Source: Tigriopus japonicus (lineage: Eukaryota; Arthropoda; Copepoda; Harpacticoida; Harpacticidae). From it: 64,000 nt of DNA. Within the stretch, counting starts at the first letter, position 1. Each line of letters begins with the position of its first letter. Where the stretch lies: positions 524,190-588,189 of the forward strand of contig JAAGOF010000251.1 in assembly GCA_010645155.1 (NCBI GenBank), read 5' to 3'. The position numbers and the translations under genes are program-made. Below are positions 10,339-22,700 of this stretch, piece after piece. The notes under the pieces were generated by a model, which did no database searches, was not told the origin of the DNA, and was given only the letters and a program-made list of their open reading frames with translations.

Positions 10339-12714
10339 ATGAACGTACCAGAGAAGAAATTTAGTCTCCGATGGGCATGATAATTGATTCTGAAGGAATA
10401 ATTACCTCTCCTATATTGTGCAACATATACTTCAAGTGAACGATTTGTGGCAATAGGCCAACACATTGGCTGGCTAATTTTGTTTGGGTCTCGATATCAG
10501 CGGAATGGAGGGAGTGCCCAAAGTGTTAGTTTTGTCGTCTAGCAATCATAATTTCTATCTCGATCCCCAAGATCCTCTTGCTTTTCCTCTTGGCTCCGAA
10601 AATTGCCACTGAAGAAAATTCTAACTTGGTCTTTTCTTCCAATGCCTTCAACGACCTGAGCCCAAACAGATCGATTCATAACAGTGTTGTCCATTAGTAT
10701 GAGGCTATGACCATCGGTTCTTTCAGCCAAGTGATAAAATATGGCTTATTGCATCGAGGTGTACACAATATATACGTAGTTGAGAGAGAGTATGTTCCTT
10801 TGGCAAGGCCAATGCAGAATTGCATGAGGGTGTCTGACTGTCAGAACCCAACCATCTTTTCATTTGATTCACATATGTGGCTAATCATATTTTCCATCCT
10901 AGTCGTCCACTCTACATTTGTGAGGGACCAAAGTTTGGTCTAATGAATTTCTAGATGATGATTTGCCCTGATCTTGGCATCCCTGAGTAATAATGAGTCC
11001 ACGGATGATAAAGATGCCAATGAATTTGGCGTGGGCAGGAGTGAAATACCTGGACTACATGCACTCCCATCGTCTTACAGGGTGACTAAAAAATATAATG
11101 ATCCATCACAAAGCAATAAAAGATTCAAAGCAATCTCCTAAAACCTCTCTAAGCCCAGCTTTCATCTTCGACAAGGAACACGGAATAAGGAAAAGCGAAT
11201 GCCGAACATTGATCTTGACCCATTTTTGCACACTGTTCTGATGGAAGCACCATTCGCCAAGACAAGACCCTCGTCTGCCATTATCATTATGCATTGAAGT
11301 GGTGGTGAGCGGATGCAAATGCAAGCGCAAGAGCCCATTTGAACGGGGAAAATGGTGTCAGACAAAATGCATAATTAGGATTCGACTCTGCGAGTCGCTT
11401 TTTCGCGTGCTAACTGAGAGTTGAAGGCCTTGAATGGGCTGAACCAAGTACCAAGCACAGTTCGAGATGGAAAGTTGTTTGCAAATCAGTCTCTGGTCCG
11501 TTGACTCCGCTGGCTGGCTTGGTTCTTTGACCAGTAGGATTAGCCTAAATTACACATCTTGAGGGCAATGCCAATCCGAGCAAAAAATGGGGGCACTGAA
11601 GGAAAACACAATCGAGAACCCACTGACCAAACTGGAAGGCACCAAAGGAAGAACGAATGGTTTTTATTGACGTTCGAACTACAGTTCTATATACACAGAA
11701 ATGTCACTCCCCAATTTGTTCGCGATTCAACAAACTTGCATTGTGTGTGCGATGGGATTGGACATTGAGCACAACTAGTTACGTGATTCAAAATTGGAAT
11801 TTGCGATTTCAGGGAGTCAGTGGCGGAATTGCTCTCTCAACTGCTATGCTCGAACAAGACCAATGCATAAAGAATTAAGTTACTTGGCACCCTTGCTGCT
11901 GGACAGCTGAAATGAGCTCAAAATGGATCTCCACTGACCTAACTGGAGTGTCATTTCTGTCTATATAGAACTGTAGTTAGAACGAGTGTGAATCGACTGA
12001 CATGACTTTGATTTGGGAGGTCGATGATCCATTAATAATGGGGATCACTTTTGAGGCGGAATGTGACATTGTCATGAGAAGGGACATGCATGAACGAGGT
12101 AAAAAGACATCGCGATGTCACGGAAAAGTCGTGTTTATGGGCATATTTCCCACCTTGGCGAGCTCACGACGAAGGTCTAATTGTCATCTTTAGGGTCGTT
12201 TTATTTTTGTGCCAATAACAAATCCGCTCGGGGTTTGCAACCACATGATTTCTGTCAATCAAAAACTCATTTACCTCAAGATTGGCTTGGTCCAACAACT
12301 CCAGAGGCAAAAAAAAGAGTCGACCTATCTTGGCATTTTTACAACAGATGACGGCCTTGTTGGGAGTTGAAAAAATATTTGGAATATCTCGTCAAGTCTA
12401 ATGAACTGAGTTCTCGGAGAACGAGGAACCACCTTGAAAAACTCGCTGACGAAAACATCCATTTCAAACCGGATTGTTACTATAAGCAAGACGTTTGTCA
12501 ACCTCTCCTTAGTCTTTGAGTGGGATCGATTTCTTTTTGGCACAAACATAAGCAACGTTTAGATGAAAATCTGTCTAAGTTTCTTAATCGGGATAACATG
12601 CAAAGCCTTCCGAGATACATTTAAGCACGTTTTGACGACAACATATGGGATTTTTTTTCCGTGGACCTCTGATGCTAGAATGGACGGGGGAAAATTTTCA
12701 TACACCACGATATA
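10339..12714. other. non-coding stretch, nothing recognised
   Basis: Mixed to AT-rich sequence without a recognisable gene or complete mobile element. A TA-CAGGGTGACT word at 11076-11087 resembles a mariner-type end but no inverted partner is nearby. All open frames are under 80 codons. Confidence 0.5.
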
Positions 12715-13400
12715 CAGGGTTGTTTTAATTTATAGTCCCTAAAACTTTGATGACAAATTGCGACAAAAGGAGACGATATGTTTAACTTAAGGTCAAAACG
12801 ACTCTGAGAATACAGGTGTATACCCAACTCTTTGTTTTTGTCGCCTTATGAATTTCGGCAATATTAGTCCTTCTAATTGGCGCTCAAAGTAAGGTTGTTT
12901 ATAGGTTATAAGTGGAGTGTGCGTGTCTTGAGCGAGGGAGCCGTTCTTGAATATAAAATCTTAGTTTTAGAACGGGTCAATGAATTCCATTAATACTTTG
13001 CCTGAATGTACCTAAGACTGTTTTCTTCAAATGGTATTACAGTCCTTTAACGAACAGCTGACTAGGAGGTCACAGTACATAAGACTGGGAGGTCACAGTA
13101 CATAAGACTGGGAGGTCACACTACATAAGACTGAGAGGTCACACTACATAAGACTGGGAGGTCACACTACATAAGACTGGGAGGTCACTACTAATACAGC
13201 TCCCAAAATTGAACCCTGACAAAAGTTTGACCCATTTTCGAACTTCCCAAAAAATATTGGACACGTAAAATCAGAAATTTTGTGTCGCAAAGCTCAAAGG
13301 TTGCAGGTATTTTCTGTTTCAACGGTTCCGCTTAAAGGACTCTTTATGTGTCACGAATAATTCTTGATTTGGTAGGGGACTCTAATTCGTAACAACCCTG
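12715..13400. mobile_element. Tc1/mariner-type MITE, 686 bp
   Basis: The left end CAGGGTTGTTTTAATTTATA and the complement of the right end (CAGGGTTGTTACGAATTAGA) share ten identical terminal bases and then AATTAnAGTCCC-like spacing, an imperfect terminal repeat of about 28 bp. TA flanks both ends (12713-12714 and 13401-13402), as expected for Tc1/mariner integration. The interior has no transposase-like frame, so it is non-autonomous. It carries the 23 bp minisatellite at 13061-13195. Divergence between the ends suggests an older insertion than the 140 bp element at 8458. The exact family is unassigned. Confidence 0.75.
13061..13195. repeat. 23 bp minisatellite inside the MITE
   Basis: About 5.8 tandem copies of a 23 bp unit built around GGGAGGTCACAGTACATAA. 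Copies from 13081, 13104, 13127, 13150 and 13173 differ at one or two positions (CAGTAC versus CACTAC, GGGAGG versus GAGAGG); the first copy is partial and the last decays after GGTCAC. Units are directly abutting with no spacers, so this is not CRISPR-like. The array sits wholly within the terminal repeats of the 686 bp element. Confidence 0.92.
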
Positions 13401-15770
13401 TACACTTTGTAAAAATTGGCATGCGAGAAAGTTTCTATAAAAATGATTTATATACGGCACAAGTGGAAAAGTAATATGTTAGTCTACTCTTTGTAACATG
13501 CAGCAATGGAAAATTAAAGCTGCTAAAACTGGAAAAAAGCTTGCCTATCATCAAAACTCAGGAAAGATTTCAGTTAGTGAATCGGCAAAACTAAACTTTT
13601 TAGGTAGTTTTTGGCAAAATTGTTGGCGAAATAGTTTTTAAAAGACAAATAATTCAGCGAGAGTTTAAATTAATTGGTTACATTGGGTGTATTTTGCTCA
13701 ATTTTAGGATATTTTAGTGACGAATGAATATTGAAAAACAGCCTCTTTAAAGACTCTAAATATTAGAAAATGGCCAGAATTCAAACATGCCTTTGGAAAA
13801 GCTCAAATTTTCCAAAGGTAAGGAAGTTTTTTGATTTTCTCCCAAATGAAATTTTTTGAAGAATTTGAAAACGTCTGAAAATATTGAAAAAAGCAAAATT
13901 TTCAAGGAAGAAATGCTTATTTCCAGTAATATGAGCAACATACTTCGAAAATCGCTCAAAATCGCTAATTGCTTGGAAAAGTTTAAAAATACAAAAAAAC
14001 TTAGAAATTTAAAATTAAAATCAAAATGTATTTGTCCGCTCCCCAGCAGCCATAAATACTATGATCAAACCATCGCGTGCCAAAACAGTACCCGAATTGA
14101 GTCTCTAGATTTGATTTGAATAAAGTTTATCATTCCTCTTTTTTGTAAGTAAAAAGTCTCTTAATAGCATGAAACGAAAAAATGGTGCTCTCCATCCCCA
14201 AACAAGTGGTTCCTCTAACAAACTAACTAACTAACTGTGTTTGCAAAAAAAAAAACAACATTCTCAGATTGGATCAACTACGTGAAAGAGATCGGGTTAA
14301 TCCAAGAACTGGAACGGTTACAAATAAATACGATGACTCGTTTGGGGGGAGGTTTCATTGGTTAACATGGCCTCGATCCTGAGGATATGTCTGGGATTCC
14401 ATTTCCTTTTGCATACGTGACAGTGTACAAATGATGCAGAATGTCCTCCAGGAAAAACGCAAATCATGGATAACCCCCTTCATGTTTTATTGTCACAAAG
14501 CCTAATATTAAAGGTAGATGGATGGGTGGTCCTCAGACGAGTTTGAAGTTGACTTGAAGAACGATTTTCAATCTCATAACCGTGACCTCTGGCAACCACC
14601 TTGATATTGGTGGTGGTGGTCTTGAGGACCAACTTGGGATTCGTTCGTTGCTCGACATCTCCTACTCAGAGTTGCAAGTCACTCTGGGATCCATCGCTGA
14701 AAAGGCCAGACATATCCACACACAATTGTTTTCCTCCGAGATCCAATCTCAATGGGATTGAGCAACCCGGGCCTTTTGGGCCTTTTTCTGCGTCATTTCT
14801 TGCTCATGAAAAAAGGTCATAAAATTTGGACAATCTAAGTAGGGAAAGGAAGAAAAAGTGGGCCTTAGATTCATAGCCCACTTCACGGATTCACTAGTAA
14901 AAAAGGTCGGGCTTTGACCACTCCCTTGGGCTCTCAGGCCAACCTTTGTCCTTGAAGGGACGGCCAAGTTATGAAACAGTCTTGAAATATTGTGTTTTCA
15001 GCGCGATTTCAATTCCTTTGACGGATGAAAATAATATTCCATTGTTTCAGTGCCATCCAAAGAGAGCAAAGCCAATTTCTCCCAGACTTTTTGCAATTGT
15101 TCATCTTATCCCTGAGTCTTTTCTCCGTTTGGCAAGGATTGATATGGCCACTGAGAAATTGCAGACGATAAAGTCTGTCGTCCTTGGGTCGAAATAGTTC
15201 CTCAATTGTCGGGAATGAATTAAGCCGGGAACCACAGCCTTAAAACCAATAAGAAAAGACACATAAATCTTCGTTAGACGTAGATTTTTTTATGGCTAGT
15301 TGGTTTGCTGTCCTCTGGCAAACCTTCTTCCGTATCTTTGATCCCCTGGAAATGATCCAAGGGAAATGAACGAATCGACATTTCTCCCATTTTATGATTA
15401 TTGGTAAACATTCCTCCCGAGGTGAGAGAGGTTTTGCCAGATTTATGTGGAAACTTGACACTCCCAAAATGAGAAGTTCCATCATGGAACAACACGTTGT
15501 TTCTGCATTGGCCTGTCATGGAACACACAATTCCTCTCCAAACAAATCTGGTCCCACTTCGAAAGCTCTATCATGGAAGACAAATGTACAAATCTTAGCG
15601 ACTAATTGCATGGTAGCTGGTTTTTAAAGAGTCGAGAAGGAGGAGTCATCGTCATTTTTTGCAATGATACCTCTTCAGGAGGAAGTGGTCGACTCGCAGA
15701 CGAATCTTCTCACACTCATTTAAATCCCAAGACGTCAGAGGGATCCATAGCATAGCATATACACACACAG
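13401..15770. other. AT-rich then mixed non-coding stretch
   Basis: Strongly AT-rich up to about 14.2 kb, where one lysine- and asparagine-rich frame of 87 codons (13856-14119) is best explained by low complexity. An AACT tract lies at 14221-14236 and a TGG run near 14608-14622. No gene recognised. Confidence 0.5.
14221..14236. repeat. (AACT)4 microsatellite
   Basis: Four perfect AACT units in AT-rich surroundings. Confidence 0.8.
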
Positions 15771-15954
15771 TAACCAGATCTACCTTACGTTGCGAAATCG
15801 GTGAGTGAGTGCCGAGCAAAATAGCCGTTCATTCTCAAGTCTCGAACCAAAAACCGATTAAACTTCTCTCTTCATTTTCAGCCATCACTACGAGAAACAG
15901 GAGAGTGAGAGGGACTCCCAAACTTTTTTGGGGGCTGAACGAAGACCGGCCTAG
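15771..15954 (+). CDS. candidate two-exon gene fragment around an 81 bp intron
   Basis: The donor CG|GTGAGTGAGT at 15801 and the acceptor CTCTCTTCATTTTCAG| ending at 15881 delimit an 81 bp intron, a typical short animal intron with a pyrimidine-rich 3' part. Removing it joins a frame across the junction (codon CG|C, Arg) that reads Asn-Gln-Ile-Tyr... upstream and HHYEKQESERDSQTFLGAE downstream, ending at TAG 15952-15954. The upstream block is open only from after a TAG at 15748; an acceptor-like CACACACAG| at 15770 would make it a 30 nt exon, and more exons would be needed further upstream. ATTAAA, a weak polyadenylation signal, follows near 15970. The encoded tail is charged and matches nothing known to me. 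Confidence 0.3.
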
Positions 15955-18190
15955 TTGCAATTGGACGAATTAAAGCTCTTTATACTCGTAAGAACAGCTT
16001 TTTTAATACTATCTTTCAAATTCCTATCATATTGGTATGACCTAGAATTTAATCATAATCAATTTTAGGCGTAGAATCTTGAAGTAATGAAGTTGTTTTG
16101 ATTTTGAGAGAGATTGCTCTTGTGGAACTAAGCCGCTTTATCTGGAATGAGTAGCTGGTTGGAATCGTCAAAGTGGTCTGTAATGTGGTTGAAATAGAAG
16201 TGGTAGCCCCACCAACAGCAATCGCACTCACCACTTTTGGCTGCCTTTTCCTCACACAAGATAGTTTGGAGAGAAGGTTGGTTGTTGGTTGGCTCACCTC
16301 CCAAATTTGGCACCAACTCCATGATATTCAAGGAGCATCCTGTCCAAACCAATTAAGTGTGCAATCACCTGCATTTTCTCGGACACTCCTCAATTGCAAA
16401 GAGAGAGTCGATCAAGCCGACAAGTTTACAACTACATCAGTTACTCAAGAAGCCTTTGACGAACCAGACAATGTTGATGCGATTACAAAACCAGATTTGA
16501 GGAACGAGATAAAAGTGGAGAGAGAGAAAAAGATATTCAGAGCTTAATCGCGTGGGACGTTTGAGTCTGAGATGAGAAGGAAAGAGCCAGTTTGCGAAGG
16601 AGGGAAAGAAAACTTTTGCGCATGGATAAGTGTCCGCCAATGTTGGACTTGGCAGGAAAGCATTCCTGACATTCTGAAGATCCACAAATGTCAAACCAGC
16701 CATGTAAACCCAGGGAAATAAAATGGCTTTGATCTACACGGGACGAGATTCGGGAGCATCCATTCACATTCCTCGATCTATCCATCCAATGATCGCCTGC
16801 CTCTCTCACACACATCCCATTGTCTTCAGGGTTTAGTTTCGGGGCAGTAAAACGGTTTTCCTGCTTTTCTGCACATTTCCCAGCCATCCATAGATTATCG
16901 CAAACGGCCAGATTCGTGCTTGGGCAAACTCAAGTTTGATCCAACATTCCAGGAAAGAGTGCAGGACAAGTTGTTTGGTCAAAAGTTGGTCGTTTGGATG
17001 GCAAGCTGAGTGAAGGTTCGACTGGTTGGTGGGTTGGATGATTCTCCTATCTGGCATGGGTGCATTTTCTATGATTGCAACCAGACTAATAGCTGGCTTT
17101 GGCACGGTGCACCCACCAAGTCAAACAGGCAAACGAAAACCCACAGCTCACATATAATATAGAAGACTGAGAAATTGCAATCCCCTTAGCTGCTGCTCTT
17201 GGAAATGCGCTCGCCAATTTCTCTTCATGGAGGTAAAGTTTCTAGATGAGGCATGAACACGATCGATCTTATTTTGAAGCGGAATTGATTTCTAAAAAGA
17301 AATTGAGTTTGTGATCTTATTTGACGGATCCTAAAATATTGAAAACTCAAGATAAGATAGCCAACATTCTTAAATAAGGAGACCATTTCAAATGGCAAAA
17401 TTTCCTTTCCTGAAAGAGAACACATTATTTATATATTTATATATTAACACATAGGTTATGTTTCTAAAAGACAAATGGAAGTAAGGTTAGAATTGGACCA
17501 TCAAAGCACTCTCTTCAATGACTATTTAACTACTTGAATAATTGATCAATTTGATTGACAATGATGAACCCAACGGAGATTGCGAAAAATGATTCATTGG
17601 TTTAAAAATGACTGACCCATGATTATTGCAAGAACTCGCAACATAAACCATGTGTGCTTCCGTCATTGAGAAAATGCATGATCTGAAATTGATGAATTGA
17701 ACAACATATGCTACTTAATAAATCAAACCATTGCATAAATTTTTGTGCCACCTTAGATTTTTGTGCATCCATGACATTTCATAACTCATTAATTCTCAAG
17801 CCTCCAGGTTTATCAATTCAAATCCCCTTGATTATTAGCAGTATTTTGCCCTTACCAAAAAAGAGTTTTGTTTTTGCTGCTTGTTGCAGTGGCTCTTTCC
17901 TATTGAATAAACAAGGAACTGTCCTCTCCTAATTAAAACCTCTATGCTCGCGGTTCCTCCGTGGTTCAGGCCATTGAGCAGAAGGTCCACTCTTGAACGT
18001 AGTCGGTCCAACCAACCATTGGGAGTAGCGAGAGCGTCAACTTCCATATCTGGATGAAGACCGGCGTCAAGTGATCTCCTCGGCTCAACTTTGTGAATTG
18101 TGCTCCTTACTCGGGTGGAAAACTCCATCAGGAGAACGAAAAGTGGGCCCTGCAAATCCGTTATTTTTCCGCAGACATGGGTTGACTTAC
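15955..18190. other. non-coding stretch with weak splice-like signals
   Basis: No gene recognised. On the minus strand a frame starting at an ATG near 16370 runs about 26 codons to a donor-like GGGAG|GTGAGC near 16297, and another donor-like GTG|GTGAGT lies near 16230. Both are within chance expectation. The part from 17.2 to 17.9 kb is AT-rich. Confidence 0.45.
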
Positions 18191-18303
18191 CATCTTTGGC
18201 AGGCAGGTTGCCTCGAACCGTGGTGAATTGTGTTATGCTCCAATATCTTGCCAAACATGTGTTCAACATCGTGGATGGACACTCTAATAAGGTCAAGGGA
18301 GAT
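18191..18303 (-). CDS. candidate internal exon, unknown protein
   Basis: On the minus strand a 113 nt block is bounded by an acceptor-like CTACATAG| (18304-18305) and a strong donor AAAGATG|GTAAGTC (GT at 18190-18189). The frame beginning ATC TCC CTT is open throughout and encodes a histidine-rich helical-looking stretch (VSIHDVEHMFGKILEHN). Codons there favour C and G in third position (GAC, ATC, CAC, AAG, GAG). A second frame is also open and belongs to a 153-codon stop-free run at 17835-18296, so the reading frame is not decided. No family is recognised and no partner exon could be fixed. Confidence 0.28.
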
Positions 18304-19504
18304 CTATGTAGTTTTACAAATTTGAAAGAACCTATTGGGACTAAAACAAGGGCTTGTCTTTATGACTGATGATGAGGTGAGCACGATGTCGGGAAGGTGG
18401 TCTCGTTGGCGTTTTGAATTTCATTCAGACTTGGCTTGCAAATCGTCCGGGATGACTTGCGTATACGCAAAATGCGCTACTTGCACTTCTGCATTGGATT
18501 GTCGGTAAAGACGACGTAGAGTAGAAGTCGTTGTTATGGAAGGAAGAGAACGAATACTTGAAGTCGTCGTATGCACTAATGCAGATTGCAAGAAGCTGTC
18601 ATTTAGACTGGAGATGAGGCAGTTCCCAAGCCTCGAGCTTCGTTGGGCCTCGTCTCCCAAACTTCAAGTCTGCGCTTGTGCATTGGAAGCGACCTTGGAA
18701 AGGGATTTGACCTTGGATCTGACAGGACAATACAATACTTTGTGAAGATCTAAACGATTGGAAGATAAGGATAGAAATACTACCAATAACCGGATGGACG
18801 CCACGAGGTTGAGTAGGTCAAACTTGAAAGTGACTTGGAAATTGGTGAAGGTCCTCAGGATTGGCAAGATTTGAAAATCGTGGTCACTTGATGGTCAATT
18901 CGGTGTTCACGTGAGTGAAGCAGGCGTGTCGTGTTTCACATGTGCGTGAAAATGAAAAACGTTCTTGGCAGACTCATTATTCATATTGGATGAGAAACGT
19001 TCAACTTTGCGGATGAATTGATCTACCTGTCTCATTTGATTCCCTAAAAGGGCAGGTCCATGTAGGTTTCGTGACCTTAATTGGAACCTTCCACGCACGA
19101 AGAACTTGGCTGTACTTGAAGTACTCTTTCAAGTTTTAGGTTCCACGGTGAAAACCAAGAGATCAGAAATGCTGCCGACCTTGGCAGTGGATCTTTAGGG
19201 CTCATTGGTCTTGAATTGGGGCCTGGATTCTCGAGGCACGCTCAACCAAGCGAAACTGTGTCAATGGGGCCTCATTCTATCCAGTTTGCGAACATAAAGA
19301 CGTCGATTACAAACAAGTATGTTGGAGACGGAAATCTCTACACATCCACCAACTGAATGTCCAAGCGAAAACCAACGCTTTTTGGGTTGAACCAATCGAG
19401 CTGCCAAGGTGATCCAAATTAGTTTTATTGTTATTGCCATGCCCGCCACTCGCTGAGAGTTTCTTTCAGTGTATGGAATCATATCTATAATTCTTTCTCT
19501 TTAG
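18304..19504. other. non-coding stretch, nothing recognised
   Basis: Mixed-composition sequence with only short open frames on both strands; no repeats, transposon ends or RNA genes seen. Confidence 0.5.
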
Positions 19505-19579
19505 TTAAGCTTTACGGTCCGGAAAGTCATTCCAGACAAAGTTATGACTTCCTCGCCTTCTCTCGTACTTCTATTGGTG

Positions 19580-19613
<34 letters not shown>

Positions 19614-19735
19614 CATCGTTGCAAGTACATACACACTCTAAGCAAAGACTGGCTCTTGAAACATCCCAATCGACCATTCTTCAAAGCATCCTCCCACCAA
19701 ACTTTTTTGCTGTCCACGATTTGACTTGCCGATAA
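19505..19735 (+). CDS. candidate terminal exon with serine tract
   Basis: A strong acceptor (ATAATTCTTTCTCTTTAG| ending at 19504) is followed at once by a 77-codon open frame to TAA 19733-19735. It begins Leu-Ser-Phe-Thr-Val-Arg-Lys-Val and contains an in-frame ATG at 19544. A (CAT)10 microsatellite at 19581-19610 is read as a serine run, and the frame ends VHDLTCR. The in-frame TAG inside the acceptor means the reading can only begin at the splice site or the ATG. No domain is recognised. The microsatellite lengthens the open frame artificially, so this may be chance. Confidence 0.25.
19581..19610. repeat. (CAT)10 microsatellite
   Basis: Ten uninterrupted CAT units, the longest pure trinucleotide repeat in the window. 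In the plus-strand frame described for 19505-19735 it reads as polyserine. Confidence 0.93.
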
Positions 19736-22700
19736 GGCCAGTCTATCCCGAAGGCCCAAATACTACCCAACAATAGCTGAAGCTGTAATGGAATCTCTCT
19801 GGAAGAAGCAAAAGAGGATGGGATAGTGGCCTTATTTTTTGCTTGGTTTTCGTCTGCCCAAGATTAAGAGAAAAGTCCCACTTTTTAGAGATGGGTGGGG
19901 CAATTTCAAGTCCAAAACGACCACGATGTTGATCGGTGGCAACATTTGTATTTCATCCGCCTTCTTTATCAGCTTTTTTAGGAGATGAATGTTGTCATTT
20001 CCTTTGCTGTTGCAGTTGCTGCTGTTGTTGTTGGCATGTCTCTCGTACATGACCAGTTTATTAGATATAGATAAATGGAATACCAAACAAAAAGTAAATG
20101 CATCAAAAAGTCCAGGGAATCAAGAATGAATGCACCTTCGTCTTCATCGCTTTTTTTAGAGCGAGAGGCAGGTTGCAACACAACAATGTCCTTCCAAACA
20201 TGGCTTTCATTCCCGTTGATCGTGATCCGGGTCGGTAAAATGGGTAGAGAACTCATTTCAAACTTCTCATGGAAAATCGTGCACCAAGACTGAGATTGTA
20301 CTAGATTTTGAATCCCAAACGGAAACGAGTATTTTTACGGGTGAAGTCGTTTTGGGGTTGACCCGCCGTCCTTGGCGAGAATTCCGGTTTTTGGCATGCG
20401 CAACAATCACACAAAAAGCACGTCAAAGCTAAATATTTGCAACCCGCACGATCATGTCAACTTTGTTTACCGTCATTGGAAAGCATTCAATCATGCCAGA
20501 GACCCATGATGAACAAAGCTTTGAAAAACGAGCACCACCCCAATCCTTTTGGCTTTGAACTCTACAGGGTGAAGCTTTTGTATGGACGGATTATGGCGAT
20601 ATTTTTGCTACTGTAGGAAAAATTTGGTAAATTGAGAAACATCGTCAAAGACAGATGGACCTTGACAGTTGTCAACATGAAACTTTGTTGATGACCTCTA
20701 TATCATTTTGATTGGTGACATCGAAGTTATTCAACAGCCCTTTTTGGCAACCGCAAAGATCAAAGGGCTAACACGAAAAAACAACAAACAAGAATGTAGT
20801 AAATACTACCAACGATCTCAGATTTGAGACAATAATTCAAAGTTGTCAATTCTGAAGTTGAACGAACTCAAAAATAATCAATCGTTAACCATTGTGAGTC
20901 AATGATGGCATTTTACTACAAGTTCCGACACGGAAAACAGTTTTTCGCGTTTCTATCTATTTTCTGTAAAAGCAAAGGCATAAAAAAGAAAATACTGCGT
21001 TTAAGCGTACTAGCATTTTTGTTATTCCTTAATAGAGACGCATAAAGCAAAAGCACGATTTTTGAGCTTTGTAGGCTAACCAGGCTGCGCCACAATCGTT
21101 GCAAAAACTACCATGATCAAAGCTCTTCCAGTCTCTCCAAAAATTGGAACGCAAAATTAATCCCTATGAACAAAAATCATTCCAAGATTTTGGCTTCTAC
21201 CTTTTGTATTCAATGCTAATTTTGAGTCAGCATGGTCGAGTAACTGACATGCGGAAGAAGCTGAGCATTGCATTATATCAAATTGCGCCAAAGGGTATGG
21301 TAGTCAACACCTCAAAAATTGGAAACACTGAAAGCAGATGGCGTCCTAGTGCTGATTTAGGGAACAGTTCACCACTCTGTAACCTTGGCGTAACCCTGTC
21401 AGTTTGAACTGGGTCAAGTTTGTGTTGCAGCTCTTCCAAGTGTCATATTTCATTTTGAAGAAGATCTCGATCCCTCCCAATCCGATTGGCACGTTTCTTG
21501 CTCCATTCCAAATTAGGTTGCAGTGTTCCAAACTTTCTCCAGATATTGACTTACATCGGGAAGAAACTAAATCCAAACCCTAGTGGCCCCGAACACAACG
21601 TTAAGGCAGTTTTGAGCGGATCTTTATTCTCTCACAGAAGAGACTATCTCAAATGTGTGCCTGAGATTTCCCGAGAACTCTAGAGTTTGGAGAATTGTTC
21701 CTCGAGCCAAATTGTTCAACCCAATCTTGGTGATATGGGATTCTCATTTTGAGCAGACCTCACTACCCACCCCAGTCCCAAGTCCTCCTCGTATCCCACT
21801 GTGATGTAGTAGAGTTCCAAACGTGGGACGAACCAAGGAACGAAAGAACGAACGAACCCAAGAGCGTTCGTTGTTCCTTACAGAGCTGACAGTGGAACAC
21901 TCTCACATAGCCAGCTGGCATGCAGTTAAGCCAACTATTGAGTCAACTACTTCCCGTGAAGCTTGGAGCTGCTGAGATCGTTGTTCCATTTTCTGTCCCA
22001 TTTTCCTTCCAAAGAAGAGGACAAACGAGTTTCGCACTGTTGCTGCCTTAGCTCGGCCCTCGCTTCAAGGCCATTTTTCCACAACAATTTAGCCATCATT
22101 CATGAGTACGCACACATTCACGATTAACCTACCGTAAACAGGTGGATGACCACAAAGATTTTCCCACATTTGTGTTCATTGTATTTCAAATTTGCAAATT
22201 TGATCGCTGAATCTAGGCTACCGGCAAAAAAGAGGTAATCATTGCCATTTGTCAACAAAGACACATTAGGTTGGTTTTAGAATCTCGAAGAGTGAACCAT
22301 CAGGATTCATGGGCCGTTGGAGTGAGTTTAATAGCTTAGAGTTATTGTGTACAAATATTGTGAATATCAGATGAAGGCGACTGTGCTGTGTGTCTCTGAT
22401 GGGATCCACCGTCTAGATGGGCCCATTCAAGTCACAATATAGTGAAGTGGTAGTGGAATGAGACTTGGAACATGGAACGTGGAATATACACATGGGCTTC
22501 CCTTTTCCAAAAAGGGGCCTACGAGACTGCATCTAAGACAATGAGAAATTCCAGCCTCCAAAATTGCGGACGAGACTACCAACGAGGGTCCTGGCCTCCG
22601 TTGGGCACACTGACATTATTTCTAATTACCCTCAGGCAAAAGGAGGCCATTACGAGTTTACTCTTCGTCTTTTACACATGCCCTAAGAGGTCGAGATCGT

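Noticed and set aside
13061..13195. Regular 23 bp repeats that could suggest a CRISPR array
   Set aside because: Units are directly adjacent with no unique spacers, and the context is eukaryotic; this is a minisatellite inside a MITE.
16297..16380. Minus-strand 26-codon frame from an ATG to a GGGAG|GTGAGC donor
   Set aside because: Frames of this size before a donor-like site are common by chance; no acceptor or partner exon was found.
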